Position numbers and translations under genes: made by a program | Assembly: GCF_014642635.1 (NCBI RefSeq) | Contig: NZ_BMIQ01000002.1 | Location: forward strand, 372,001 to 436,000 | DNA length: 64,000 nt | From: Aureimonas endophytica | GTDB lineage: Bacteria > Pseudomonadota > Alphaproteobacteria > Rhizobiales > Rhizobiaceae | Direction of reading: 5' to 3' | Part shown: in pieces, positions 53,999-62,159 of the stretch | Layout: each line of letters opens with the position of its first letter | Position numbering within the stretch: position 1 is the first letter of the stretch | Notes under the pieces: generated by a model | Seen by the model: only the letters and a program-made list of their open reading frames with translations | Database searches by the model: none | Told to the model about the DNA's origin: nothing

Positions 53999-54775
53999 AT
54001 GAGCGATTTCTCGGGCAAGATCGCCCTCGTCACCGGCACGACCGGCATCGCGCGGGCGAGCGCCCTGCATCTCGCCGCCGAGGGCGCGCAGGTGATGGCG
54101 CTCGGCATCGACGCGGCGGGCAACGCGGCCCTGGCGGAAGCCGATCCCCGCATCCATGTCCGCCGCACCGACGTCTCCGTGTCGGACGAGGTGGGAGCGG
54201 CGGTGGCGGAACTCGCCGAGCGCTTTGGCGGCGGCCTCGACGTCATCGTCAACTCGGCCGCGATCCATCCCTATGGCGACGCGGTGACGACCGATCCCGC
54301 GACCTTCCTGCGCTGCCTCGCCGTCAATGTCGGCTCGATCCATCTCACCGCCCATCACGGCGTGCCGCTGATGCGCCGGCGCGGCGGCGGGGCGATCGTC
54401 AACGTCTCCAGCGTGCAGGGCCAGGCCTGCCAGGCGGGAGTCGCCGCCTATGTCGCCTCGAAAGGGGCGATCCATGCCCTGACCCGCGCCATGGCGCTCG
54501 ATTTTGCCGGCGACAGGATCCGCGTCGTCTCGGTCAGTCCCGGCTCGGTACGCACCCCGATCCTGGAGCTTGCCGCACGTACCTTCGACGGGCCGGAGGC
54601 CGATATCGAGGCGGCCTTCGCGCGCTTCGGCGCCTCCCACCCGATCGGCCGGATCGGCGAGCCGGAAGAGGTGGCGGCGCTGATCGGCTTCCTCGCTTCC
54701 GACAAGGCGGGCTTCATCACCGGCTCGGACCACCGGATCGACGGCGGCCTTCTCGCCGGCATCGGGGTGCGCTGA
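53999..54775 (+). CDS. SDR-family oxidoreductase
   Basis: A 258-residue short-chain dehydrogenase. Cofactor region IALVTGTTGIARASALHLA departs from the usual TGxxxGIG (the third glycine is replaced, TGTTGIARA). NSAAIHPYG sits in place of NNAG; catalytic Ser in VNVSSVQG and YVASK are present; the C-terminus GSDHRIDGGLLAGIGV is typical. The altered motifs suggest either different cofactor geometry or a specialised clade; they do not look inactivating. It is third in the dehydrogenase operon. Confidence 0.83.
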   Translation: MSDFSGKIALVTGTTGIARASALHLAAEGAQVMALGIDAAGNAALAEADPRIHVRRTDVSVSDEVGAAVAELAERFGGGLDVIVNSAAIHPYGDAVTTDPATFLRCLAVNVGSIHLTAHHGVPLMRRRGGGAIVNVSSVQGQACQAGVAAYVASKGAIHALTRAMALDFAGDRIRVVSVSPGSVRTPILELAARTFDGPEADIEAAFARFGASHPIGRIGEPEEVAALIGFLASDKAGFITGSDHRIDGGLLAGIGVR

Positions 54776-54852
54776 GCGGGAAATCGCTTGCGGCGAAAGG
54801 CAGGGCCATGGCAGCCCTCCGCCACCTCATGCCCCTGAACGGAGACCGACCG

Positions 54853-55794
54853 ATGGAACGCTGGACGCTGGAATGGGATCGCGGCCGCGCCGAGGTGATC
54901 TCGATCGGCGCGATGCTGCACGATCTCGTCTTCCGCCTCGACGGCGGGCGCGAGGCGCGGCCCTTCGCCGAGGCGCCCTGGCGCGACGACGCGGAGATCC
55001 AGGCCGATGCGAGCCTGCCGGCGCATCTGCGCCAGCTCGGCGGCGACTGGGCCTGCGTGCCCTTCGGCACGACGGAATTCGACCCCGCCCATCACGGCCA
55101 TGGCAGCAATGCCGACTGGCGGCTGGTGGCGCGGGACGAGGCCTCGATCACGCTCGCCTGCGACTTTCCCGAAGGCCATGCCGTCGAGCGGCTGGAGCGC
55201 ACCGTCCGGGGCGTCGCCGGCGAGGCGGCGGTCGAGATGGCGGTGACGGCGCGGGTGCGGCGCGATTGCCGCCTGCCGATCGGGCTGCATCCGATCTTCC
55301 GCGTGCCGGAGGGGAACCGCCGATTGACGGTGGAGCCGGGTGCCTTCGGCGCGGGGCAGGTCTTTCCCGAGCCCTTCCTGCCCGGCCTGTCGCGCCTCGA
55401 AGCCGGCGCGCGCTTCGCGACGCTCGGCGAGGTGCCGCTCGCCGAGGGCGGCTCGGTGTCGGTCGCGACCCTGCCGGCGCCGGAACTCGCCGAGGAGCTG
55501 GTGCAGCTCTGGCAGACGGACGGCACGATCGTTCTCCGCGATGCCGAGGCCGGGGCCGAGTACCGCCTGACCTGGGACGCCGAAGCCTTCCCGCATTGCC
55601 TGCTCTGGATCAGCAATGGCGGGCGCACGCACCGGCCCTGGAACGGGCGCTTCCGGGGGCTCGGCATCGAGCCGGTCGCGTCCGCCTTCGATCGGACGGA
55701 TCTCGCCGACCTGTCCCTGTCGCGCGAGGGCACGGGCCAGGAGTTCCGCGCCGGCGAGGCCTGGACGACGTCCTATCGGCTGGAGGCGCGCTGA
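54853..55794 (+). CDS. Aldose 1-epimerase-like protein (galactose mutarotase fold)
   Basis: A 313-residue beta-sandwich protein of the aldose-1-epimerase superfamily. GSNADWRLV with upstream HHGHGSN, GLHPIFRVPEG (second catalytic-type His) and a late Glu region GIEPVASAFDR, LLWISNGGRTHRPWNGRFRGLGIEP, support a mutarotase fold. It probably interconverts anomers of the cluster's sugar. Start ATG 54853 follows GGAG by eight bases; an upstream in-frame ATG at 54808 with AGGCAGGG is an alternative that adds 15 residues. It is the last gene of the rightward cluster, convergent with lrgB. Confidence 0.78.
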   Translation: MERWTLEWDRGRAEVISIGAMLHDLVFRLDGGREARPFAEAPWRDDAEIQADASLPAHLRQLGGDWACVPFGTTEFDPAHHGHGSNADWRLVARDEASITLACDFPEGHAVERLERTVRGVAGEAAVEMAVTARVRRDCRLPIGLHPIFRVPEGNRRLTVEPGAFGAGQVFPEPFLPGLSRLEAGARFATLGEVPLAEGGSVSVATLPAPELAEELVQLWQTDGTIVLRDAEAGAEYRLTWDAEAFPHCLLWISNGGRTHRPWNGRFRGLGIEPVASAFDRTDLADLSLSREGTGQEFRAGEAWTTSYRLEAR

Positions 55795-55797
55795 GCC

Positions 55798-56523
55798 TCA
55801 CAGGAGGAGTCGCAGGAGGACGGGCGCGAGGAGCGAGGTGACGAGCCCGTTCAGCGCCATGGCGAGGCCGGCGAAGGTGCCGGCCAGACCGTCCACCTGG
55901 AAGGCGCGGGCGGTGCCGAGCCCATGCGAGGCGAGGCCCGCCGCGAACCCGCGCGCGGCATAGTCGCGGATGCGCAGGGCGTTCATCAGCGGCGTCACGA
56001 TCACCGCGCCAACGATGCCGGTCAGCATCACGAAGACGGCGGCGAGCGCCGGATCGGCGCCGAGCTGCGCCGCGATGCCCATGGCGATGCCGGCGGTGAC
56101 GGATTTCGGAGCGAGCGCCCGGGTGATCGCTTCGGGCAGGCCGAAGAGCAGGGCGAGGCCCACCACCGAGACCACGCCGGTCAGCGAGCCGACGAGAAGC
56201 GCCGCGCCGACCGGCGCGAGGCTGCGCAGGATCAGGCGGCGATTGCGGTAGAGCGGCACGCCGAGCGCGACCGTCGCCGGCCCGAGCGCGAAATGCACGA
56301 ACTGCGCCCCGGAGAAATAGACCGGATAGGGCGTGTCGGTGAGGCGCAGCAGCGCGACGAGGGCGACGATCGACAAGAGCACCGGATTGGCGAGCGGCGG
56401 ATTGCCGAGCGCCTGAGCGGCGCGGCGGGCGACCAGGAAGACGCCGATGGTGAGCGTCAGCCAGAGGAGGGGGCTCGCCGCCAGATAGACCCAGAGCTCG
56501 GCGAAGCCGGACGGCCCGGTCAT
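55798..56523 (-). CDS. lrgB: LrgB-family membrane protein
   Basis: A 241-residue inner-membrane protein with about seven helices, of the LrgB/YohK family. Typical blocks: LANPVLLSIVALVALLRLTDTPYPVYFSGAQFVHFALGPATVALGVPLY, APKSVTAGIAMGIAAQLGADPALAAVFVMLTGIVGAV and ASHGLGTARAF. Paired with LrgA. Known roles in other bacteria: control of murein hydrolase activity and, in plants and some bacteria, glycolate/pyruvate transport. Its start overlaps the lrgA stop by four bases. Confidence 0.88.
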   Translation of the reverse strand: MTGPSGFAELWVYLAASPLLWLTLTIGVFLVARRAAQALGNPPLANPVLLSIVALVALLRLTDTPYPVYFSGAQFVHFALGPATVALGVPLYRNRRLILRSLAPVGAALLVGSLTGVVSVVGLALLFGLPEAITRALAPKSVTAGIAMGIAAQLGADPALAAVFVMLTGIVGAVIVTPLMNALRIRDYAARGFAAGLASHGLGTARAFQVDGLAGTFAGLAMALNGLVTSLLAPVLLRLLL

Positions 56524-56897
56524 GGGCGCTTCTCCCCGGCCACGCGGCGCAGCAGGCGGAAGGTCGCGACCGTCGCCACGAGCGTCGCCACCGTCGACAG
56601 GGCGATGGCGCCGAGAATGGCGAGGCCGTGCTGCATGATGAGTTGGTAGGACTGCGCGACGCCGACGCCGACCGGCACGAAGAACAGGCCGAGCACGCCG
56701 AGAATGCCGTCCGCCGCCTGTCCCGCCGGCGCGTCCGGTTCCGAGGCGTCGCCGGCGCCGAAGCGGTCGGCGAGCGCCAGATAGGCGAGGAGCAGGACGA
56801 GGCCGGCCACCGGGCCGGGCACCGGCGCGGCCAGCAGCCGCATCGCGCCTTCGCCGACGAGCTGGCAGGCGAGAAGAACGAAGAGTCCCTGAAGCAT
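56520..56897 (-). CDS. lrgA: LrgA/CidA-family membrane protein
   Basis: A 125-residue holin-like membrane protein with four helices: LFVLLACQLVGEGAMRLL, PVPGPVAGLVLLLAYLAL (PGPVxGLxLL is the family motif), LGLFFVPVGVGVAQ and a C-terminal helix. The loop at about 45-62 is enriched in Asp/Pro/Gly. Start ATG 56895-56897 with AGGAGATC upstream. It forms the lrgAB operon. If related to glycolate/pyruvate transport, it may connect with glycolate made during apiose breakdown, but that is speculation. Confidence 0.87.
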   Translation of the reverse strand: MLQGLFVLLACQLVGEGAMRLLAAPVPGPVAGLVLLLAYLALADRFGAGDASEPDAPAGQAADGILGVLGLFFVPVGVGVAQSYQLIMQHGLAILGAIALSTVATLVATVATFRLLRRVAGEKRP

Positions 56898-56929
56898 GGC
56901 GCCGATCTCCTGACGACCCGATCCCCGCG

Positions 56930-58129
56930 CTAACCGGTCCTGCCTCCGCGATAGACGAGGTCGTCGTCGACGGCCAGCGCCTGCCGGTGCATCAGCGCCG
57001 CCGCGCCGAGCGCCGGACCCTCCGGCCCGAGCGGCGAGCGGGCGAGGCGCGGCAGCGGATGGCCCGGCATCAGATGCGCCCGGAGGGCGGCGAGGACCAG
57101 GGCCTCGCCCGGCTCGAACAGCGCGGCCACCGGGCCGCCGAGCACGATCTCGGCCGGATCGGACAGGGCGGCGATCATCGCCAGCGCCCGGCCGAGATGG
57201 TGGCACCAGTCGGCCAGCGTGCGCCCGGCCGCCGGCTCGCCCGCCGCGATCCTCGCCAGGAGGTCGGCGAGACCCTGCCCCTCGCCGCCATGGAAGCGGT
57301 GCCGCGCGAGCACCGCCTCGCGGCCGACGAAGGATTCCAGCGAGCCCGGCAGGACCGGCGGCTCGACGAAGCCGCGCTCGCCGAGCGGCAGATGCCCGAG
57401 CTCGCCCGCATAGCCATGGGCGCCACGTCGCAGCCGGTCCTGCGAGAAGATCGCGCCGCCGATGCCCGCATCCATGAAGACATGCACGGCCTCGGCCGCC
57501 CGGCCGTCGCCGGCGCGATAATGCTCGGCCATGGCGAAAGCATTGGCGTCGTTCTCGACCGCCAAGGCCTCGATCGCCGGAAAGGCCTCGCGCAGGCGCG
57601 ACAGGAGCGGCAGGCCGGACCAGCCGAGGATCGGCAGGCGCACGACCGTGCCCTCGCCATCGACGATGCCGGGCACGGTGGCGCAAAGGCCCTGGAGCCG
57701 CCGGTCCGGCCCGAGCGTCTCGCGGAAGGCGGCGACCAGCGCGACGAGGCGGGCGATGGCCCCGTCCGGGCCGAGCGCGGCCGCGTCGAAGGCCTCGGCA
57801 TGGCGGGCGATCACCCGCGCCTCCAGATCGAGGGCGACGAGCTGGAAGCGGCCGACCCCCATATCGGCGCCGACAAAGGCGGCATGGCCGGCATTCAGCC
57901 GCACGAGCGTGCCGAGCCGCCCCGTCGCGGCGCCCGCCCCGGCGCGATCCACCGTCTCGCCTTCGAGCGCCAGCCCCTCCGCCACCAGCCCGGCGACGAT
58001 GCTGCCCGCCGTGGAGCGGGTGAGGCCGAGCTCGCGCGCCAGCGCCGCGCGGCTCATCGGCCCGCGCCGGAACAGCGCGGCCAGCGCTCGCTGCTCGTTG
58101 ATATGGCGCACGGCCCGGGGCATCGACAT
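56930..58129 (-). CDS. ROK-family transcriptional repressor (NagC/XylR type)
   Basis: A 399-residue regulator. N-terminal winged helix 1-75 (RHINEQRALAALFRRGPMSRAALARELGLTRSTAGSIVAGLVAEGL), then a ROK domain (VGADMGVGRFQLVALDLE, VENDANAFAMAEHY, FMDAGIGGAIF, GELGHLPLG). The cysteine zinc motif of ROK kinases (CxCGxxGCxE) is missing: the stretch after GELGHLPLG reads ERGFVEPPVLPGSLESF. The Asp of VENDA is present. ATG 58127-58129 is preceded by AAAGGAG. A clear palindrome upstream (58179-58199) is its likely operator; the divergent genes 58705-63107 are the likely target. Confidence 0.86.
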   Translation of the reverse strand: MSMPRAVRHINEQRALAALFRRGPMSRAALARELGLTRSTAGSIVAGLVAEGLALEGETVDRAGAGAATGRLGTLVRLNAGHAAFVGADMGVGRFQLVALDLEARVIARHAEAFDAAALGPDGAIARLVALVAAFRETLGPDRRLQGLCATVPGIVDGEGTVVRLPILGWSGLPLLSRLREAFPAIEALAVENDANAFAMAEHYRAGDGRAAEAVHVFMDAGIGGAIFSQDRLRRGAHGYAGELGHLPLGERGFVEPPVLPGSLESFVGREAVLARHRFHGGEGQGLADLLARIAAGEPAAGRTLADWCHHLGRALAMIAALSDPAEIVLGGPVAALFEPGEALVLAALRAHLMPGHPLPRLARSPLGPEGPALGAAALMHRQALAVDDDLVYRGGRTG

Positions 58130-58178
58130 CGCAACCCGCTCCTTTCCGCCCGGCTTGACGCCGCGCGCGGCATAGTGT

Positions 58179-58199
58179 TTGTTTTGATCACAAACAAAT
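58179..58199. promoter_or_regulatory. Palindromic ROK operator
   Basis: TTTGTTT (58179-58185) and AAACAAA (58193-58199) are perfect seven-base inverted arms around TGATCAC. Strongly A/T-rich in a G/C-rich genome and only about 50 bases upstream of the ROK repressor start, as typical for NagC/XylR-type operators in this order. The rest of the gene-free interval up to 58390 shows nothing recognisable. Confidence 0.7.
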
Positions 58200-58395
58200 G
58201 GCGCGGGATAGGGGCGCCATGCGGTTTTCGGGCTCGAGTCGACAGGGCGGGAGAGGCGAGGTGACATCGCGTTTGCAGCCGGATCGGCATGGCGTCCATG
58301 CGTCGGAACACGGCTTGCTCGTCTCCTGCGGGACGGGGCCGATGGCTCGACAGAAGAGGCCTTGCCGCCGTGCCGCTCGAAGGCTTGCGCCTTCG

Positions 58396-58554
58396 CACCC
58401 CCCTCTGCCTGCCGGCATCTCCCCCTCAAGGGGGGAGATCAGGCTAGTCGCGGGAGATAGTGCGCGGCATCGCGGCGGCGACAAGAATTGCGAGACCCCA
58501 ACGCTGCAATCTCCCCCCTTGAGGGGGAGATGGGCGGCAGCCCAGAGGGGGGTG
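58396..58554. repeat. Inverted pair of a second palindromic repeat family
   Basis: Two units in opposite orientation. Unit 1 (58396-58441) has its core at 58417-58439 (arms ATCTCCCCCT / AGGGGGGAGAT). Unit 2 (58509-58554) has the same core at 58509-58531 and the complementary flank GGGCGGCAGCCCAGAGGGGGG. Related in design to the repeats at 4 kb and 45 kb (pyrimidine-rich arm, GCCGGCA-like flank) but with a different core sequence. No gene is supported in 58130-58704. Confidence 0.78.
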
Positions 58555-58704
58555 CCGAGCGACAGCGAGGAACCCGGCCGCCGTTTCGCCCGGTCCCCAT
58601 CGCCTCCGGTCTTCTCCGGGGCCGGCCCTTTCCCGTCCGACGCGACCGCCCGGTCCTCGTCCGAACTCATCCGATCCGACCGATCGCCAAGGAAAGCCTG
58701 ATCC

Positions 58705-59784
58705 ATGCCCAAGAAGGAAGCGCGGCGCCTGCGCGTCGGCGTGCTCGGCGCCGGCCAGATCGCCCAGTCCGCCCATTTCGAAAGCTGCACCAAGGCGGCC
58801 AATGCCGATCTCTTCGCGATCTGCGACGTCGCCGACGACCTGCGCGAGCGCATGGTCGTGACGCATGGGGCGGAGAAGTCCTTCGCCGATTACGACGCGA
58901 TGCTGGCCGACCCGGAGGTCGAGGCGGTGATCATCGCGACGGCCGACGCCTTCCATGTTCCCGCCTCCCTGCGGGCGCTGGCGGCCGGCAAGCATGTGCT
59001 CTGCGAGAAGCCGGTGGGTCTCACCGTCGAGGAGGCGGAGGAGCTGAAGCGGGCCGTCGACGTCTCGGGCAAGGTCTTCCAGGTCGGCCATATGAAGCGC
59101 TACGATGCCGGGCTTCAGGCGGCCAAGCAGTTCATCGACACGGAGATGGGAGCCCTCGTCGCGCTGAAGGCCTGGTATTGCGATTCCACCCATCGCTATC
59201 CGATGACCGACGCGGTGCAGCCGCTGATCGTGACGAGCGCCAATGCCAGGAAGCCCTCCGCCAATCCGAAGGCGGATCTCCAGCGCTATTACATGCTCGC
59301 CCATGGCTGCCATCTGATCGACACGGCCCGCTATTTCGCCGGCGACATCGTGGCGGTCGAGGCGCGGCTCTCGACGCGCGGCGGCATGTGGTGCTGGTTC
59401 GTGGATGTCGAATTCGCCAGCGGCACGCTCGGCCATCTCGATCTCACCGTCGCCGTCCGCATGGACTGGCACGAGGGCTTCCAGATCTATGGCGAGAAGG
59501 GCAGCGTCCTCGGCAAGACCTTCAACCCCTGGTACTACAAGTCGAGCGAGGTCGACATCTTCCGCGAGGCGGACGGCGCCTCGCATCGGGTGCTCGGCGC
59601 CGACGGCCATTTCTATCGCCGCCAGCTCGAAGGCTTCGCCCGGAGCGTTCTCGACGGCGCGCCGATGACGGGCGCCGACGTCGACGACGGTCTCGCCTCG
59701 GTGCGCGCCATGGTCGCCATCGCCCGCTCGGCGGAATCCGGCGGCAGGCGCGTCGCGCTCGCCGATGTCGAGGGAGGCGTCTGA
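58705..59784 (+). CDS. Gfo/Idh/MocA-family oxidoreductase
   Basis: A 359-residue NAD(P)-dependent sugar dehydrogenase-like protein. Rossmann start LRVGVLGAGQIAQSAHFESC, catalytic-type Lys in CEKPVGLT (about 96), then a C-terminal alpha/beta domain with HGCHLIDTARYFAGD containing the second catalytic His. It is the first gene of a tightly overlapping five-gene series (overlap of one base with the next). The natural substrate is not known; with an isomerase, hydrolase, epimerase and kinase following, it probably oxidises or oxidoreductively rearranges a sugar or cyclitol. Confidence 0.85.
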   Translation: MPKKEARRLRVGVLGAGQIAQSAHFESCTKAANADLFAICDVADDLRERMVVTHGAEKSFADYDAMLADPEVEAVIIATADAFHVPASLRALAAGKHVLCEKPVGLTVEEAEELKRAVDVSGKVFQVGHMKRYDAGLQAAKQFIDTEMGALVALKAWYCDSTHRYPMTDAVQPLIVTSANARKPSANPKADLQRYYMLAHGCHLIDTARYFAGDIVAVEARLSTRGGMWCWFVDVEFASGTLGHLDLTVAVRMDWHEGFQIYGEKGSVLGKTFNPWYYKSSEVDIFREADGASHRVLGADGHFYRRQLEGFARSVLDGAPMTGADVDDGLASVRAMVAIARSAESGGRRVALADVEGGV

Positions 59785-60629
59785 TGCGGCTCGGCATCTT
59801 CGCCAAGACCTTCGAGGGCGGCGACCCGGCGACGGTTCTCGCCGCCGCGCGCGCGGCGGGCTTTGGCGCCGTGCAGTACAACATGGCCTGTTCCGGCCTG
59901 CCCCCGATGCCGGACGCCCTGCCGCCCGGCGCGGCCGAGGCGGTGGGCGCGGCGGCGCGGGCCGGCGCCACCGGCATCGTCGCCCTGTCCGCCACCTACA
60001 ACATGATCCATCCCGACCCGGCGGTGCGCGAGGCCGGCCATCGCCGGCTCGAAGTCCTGGCGGCGGGCACCGGCGCGATGGGCACGCGGCTCCTGACGCT
60101 CTGCACCGGCACGCGCGACCCGGACGACCAGTGGCGCGGCCACCCGGACAATGCGACGCCGGACGCCTGGCGCGATCTCCTCGCCGCCATGGAGACGGCG
60201 CTCGCCATCGCCGAGCGGCACGATGTCGATCTCGGCATCGAGCCGGAACTCGCCAACGTCATCGATTCCGCCGCGAAGGCGCGCCGCCTGATCGACGAGC
60301 TCGGCAGTCCGCGGGTGAAGATCGTGCTCGATCCCGCCAATCTCTTCGAGGTCGCGCCCTTGCCCGAGCAGCGCCGGCTCGTCGCCGAGGCCGCCGACCT
60401 TCTCGCCGACCGCATCGCCATGGGCCATGCCAAGGACCGGACGCCGGACGGCGGCTTCACCACGGCCGGGCAGGGCGTTCTCGACTATCCGCATTATCTC
60501 GGCTGCCTGAAGGCGGCCGGCTTCGACGGTCCGCTCGTCACCCACGGCCTGTCGGCGGCGGAGGCGCCGGGCGTCGCCGCCTTCCTGAAGGCCGCGCTCG
60601 CCGAGGCGGGCATCGGGGTCGAAGCCTGA
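59784..60629 (+). CDS. Sugar phosphate isomerase/epimerase-like TIM-barrel protein
   Basis: A 281-residue xylose-isomerase-like TIM barrel (AP endonuclease family 2 fold). MRLGIFAKTFEGGDPATVLAAARAAGFGAVQYNM at the first strand, GIEPELANVIDS with the metal-ligand Glu, KIVLDPANLFE with Asp, MGHAKD with His and the late THGLS region fit the usual metal-binding set. Its start overlaps the previous stop by one base (TGATG), and its stop overlaps the next start by one base. It could be a ketose 3-epimerase, keto-sugar isomerase or dehydratase; no assignment is possible by eye. Confidence 0.82.
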   Translation: MRLGIFAKTFEGGDPATVLAAARAAGFGAVQYNMACSGLPPMPDALPPGAAEAVGAAARAGATGIVALSATYNMIHPDPAVREAGHRRLEVLAAGTGAMGTRLLTLCTGTRDPDDQWRGHPDNATPDAWRDLLAAMETALAIAERHDVDLGIEPELANVIDSAAKARRLIDELGSPRVKIVLDPANLFEVAPLPEQRRLVAEAADLLADRIAMGHAKDRTPDGGFTTAGQGVLDYPHYLGCLKAAGFDGPLVTHGLSAAEAPGVAAFLKAALAEAGIGVEA

Positions 60630-61441
60630 TGCAGCGGGGTGTCGTCACGCCGGACGGCGTCCGCCTCCATCTCGACGATGGCGGCGGGCCGGGCCTGCCC
60701 ATCCTCTTCCAGCATGGCCTTTGCGGCGATGCCGGCCAGACGCGCGAGGCGGTGCCGCCCGATCCGCGCTGGCGCCGCCTGACGCTGGAGATGCGCGGCC
60801 ACGGCCGGTCGGAGGCCGGCGATCCGTCGCGCTTCTCGATCGCCGCCTTCGCCGACGATCTCGCCCGCCTGATCGAGACGCTCGACCTCGGGCCGCTGGT
60901 TCTCGGCGGCATTTCGATGGGCGCGGCGATCGCGTTGCGTCTCGCCGTCCGCCGGCCGGATCTCCTCACCGGTCTCGTCCTGGCGCGGCCGGCCTGGGTC
61001 ATCGATCCCGCCCCGGCCAACATGGCGCCGAATGCCGAGGTCGGCGCGCTTCTCGCCGCGCTGCCGCCCGAGGAGGCGAAGGCGCACTTCCTCGCCGGGG
61101 CGACGGCCGAGCGCCTGCGCCGCGAGGCGCCCGACAATCTCGCCTCGCTGCAAGGCTTCTTCGCGCGCGAACCGCTCGATGTGACCGCGGCGCTGCTCCA
61201 GGCGATCTCCGCCGACGGGCCGGGCGTCACGCGGGAGGAGGTCGCCGCGCTCGACCTGCCGGTGCTCGTCATCGGCCACAAGCGGGACGAGGTGCATCCG
61301 CTCGCCCATGCCGAGGCCCTGGCCCGCCTGATCCCGGGCGCGCGTCTCGTCCAGATCACGCCGAAGGCGAGCGACAAGGCCGCCTATGTCTCGGATTTCC
61401 ATCAGGCGCTCGGCGCCTTTCTCGAAGGGTTCCTGCCATGA
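60629..61441 (+). CDS. Alpha/beta hydrolase
   Basis: A 270-residue alpha/beta-hydrolase. Oxyanion region LFQHGLCGDAGQ, MRGHGRSE, nucleophile elbow GGISMGAA (Ser near residue 93), the acid in GHKRDEVHP, and a late His in YVSDFHQAL. The position in the operon after a dehydrogenase and an isomerase suggests a lactone- or ester-hydrolysing step, for example opening a sugar lactone formed by the oxidoreductase; this is inference. It overlaps both neighbours (one base upstream, four downstream). Confidence 0.83.
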   Translation: MQRGVVTPDGVRLHLDDGGGPGLPILFQHGLCGDAGQTREAVPPDPRWRRLTLEMRGHGRSEAGDPSRFSIAAFADDLARLIETLDLGPLVLGGISMGAAIALRLAVRRPDLLTGLVLARPAWVIDPAPANMAPNAEVGALLAALPPEEAKAHFLAGATAERLRREAPDNLASLQGFFAREPLDVTAALLQAISADGPGVTREEVAALDLPVLVIGHKRDEVHPLAHAEALARLIPGARLVQITPKASDKAAYVSDFHQALGAFLEGFLP

Positions 61442-62142
61442 CCGCCGCCCGCCAGCCCGAATGGTTCCAGCGCCTGCCGGGCGACCGGCTGATCGGCGAA
61501 TATTCCGTCTGGTCGGCCGATCTCGTGCGGCTCGCCGACGACATGGCCCGCATCGAGCTCCATGCCGACATGCTGCATGTCGACGTGGCGGACGGTCACT
61601 TCGCGCCGGCCTTCCTGTTCTTTCCCGATCTCGTCGCCGCGCTGCGCAAGGTCTCGACCAAGCCGATCCATGTCCATCTGATGGTGGCGGACGCCGTCGT
61701 CCTGCCGCAGATCGAGCAGTTCGCCGAGGCGGGCGCCGATCTCATCAGCATCCACCTGGAAAACGGCAGCGTCGCCGACGCCGCGCTCGACCGGCTGGAG
61801 GCGCTCGGCGTCGCGGCCGGCATGGTGCTGCGGGTGGAGACGCCCATCGCCGATGTGGCGCGCTTCCTGCCGCGCCTGCATTTCCTGACGCTGCTCGGCA
61901 CGGCGATCGGCGTGAAGGGCCAGGGGCTGAACGAGGCGGCCGGCGACCGCCTGCGCGAGGCGAAGGGTCTCATCGAGAACAGCGGCGCCGCGCATCGCAT
62001 CGTGCTCGCCGCCGATGGCGGCATCCGCGAGCATACCGTGCCGCTCCTGCGCGCGGCGGGCGCGGAAACGGTGGTGCTCGGCTCGCTCGCCTTCAACGCC
62101 CCTGATCTCGCCGCCCGCACCGCTTGGCTGCACGGCCTCTGA
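61438..62142 (+). CDS. Ribulose-phosphate 3-epimerase-like protein (AlsE-like)
   Basis: A 234-residue TIM barrel of the Rpe/AlsE family. Catalytic and metal-ligand positions are kept: YSVWSADLVRLADDM (Ser), ADMLHVDVADGHFAP (His, Asp), HVHLMV (His) and VLAADGGIRE (Asp). The usual M-x-V-x-PGFGGQ phosphate-lid segment is replaced by LLGTAIGVKGQGL, which retains the GQ but loses the PGF, suggesting a changed substrate such as a six-carbon ketose phosphate. It is directly followed by a ROK kinase, as in the allose operon (AlsE-AlsK). Confidence 0.84.
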   Translation: MTAARQPEWFQRLPGDRLIGEYSVWSADLVRLADDMARIELHADMLHVDVADGHFAPAFLFFPDLVAALRKVSTKPIHVHLMVADAVVLPQIEQFAEAGADLISIHLENGSVADAALDRLEALGVAAGMVLRVETPIADVARFLPRLHFLTLLGTAIGVKGQGLNEAAGDRLREAKGLIENSGAAHRIVLAADGGIREHTVPLLRAAGAETVVLGSLAFNAPDLAARTAWLHGL

Positions 62143-62159
62143 CGGCGACGGCGCGACCC

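Noticed and set aside
56520-56897. Phage holin
   Set aside because: The small membrane protein has the LrgA PGPV-x-GL motif and overlaps lrgB; no endolysin or phage genes are present.
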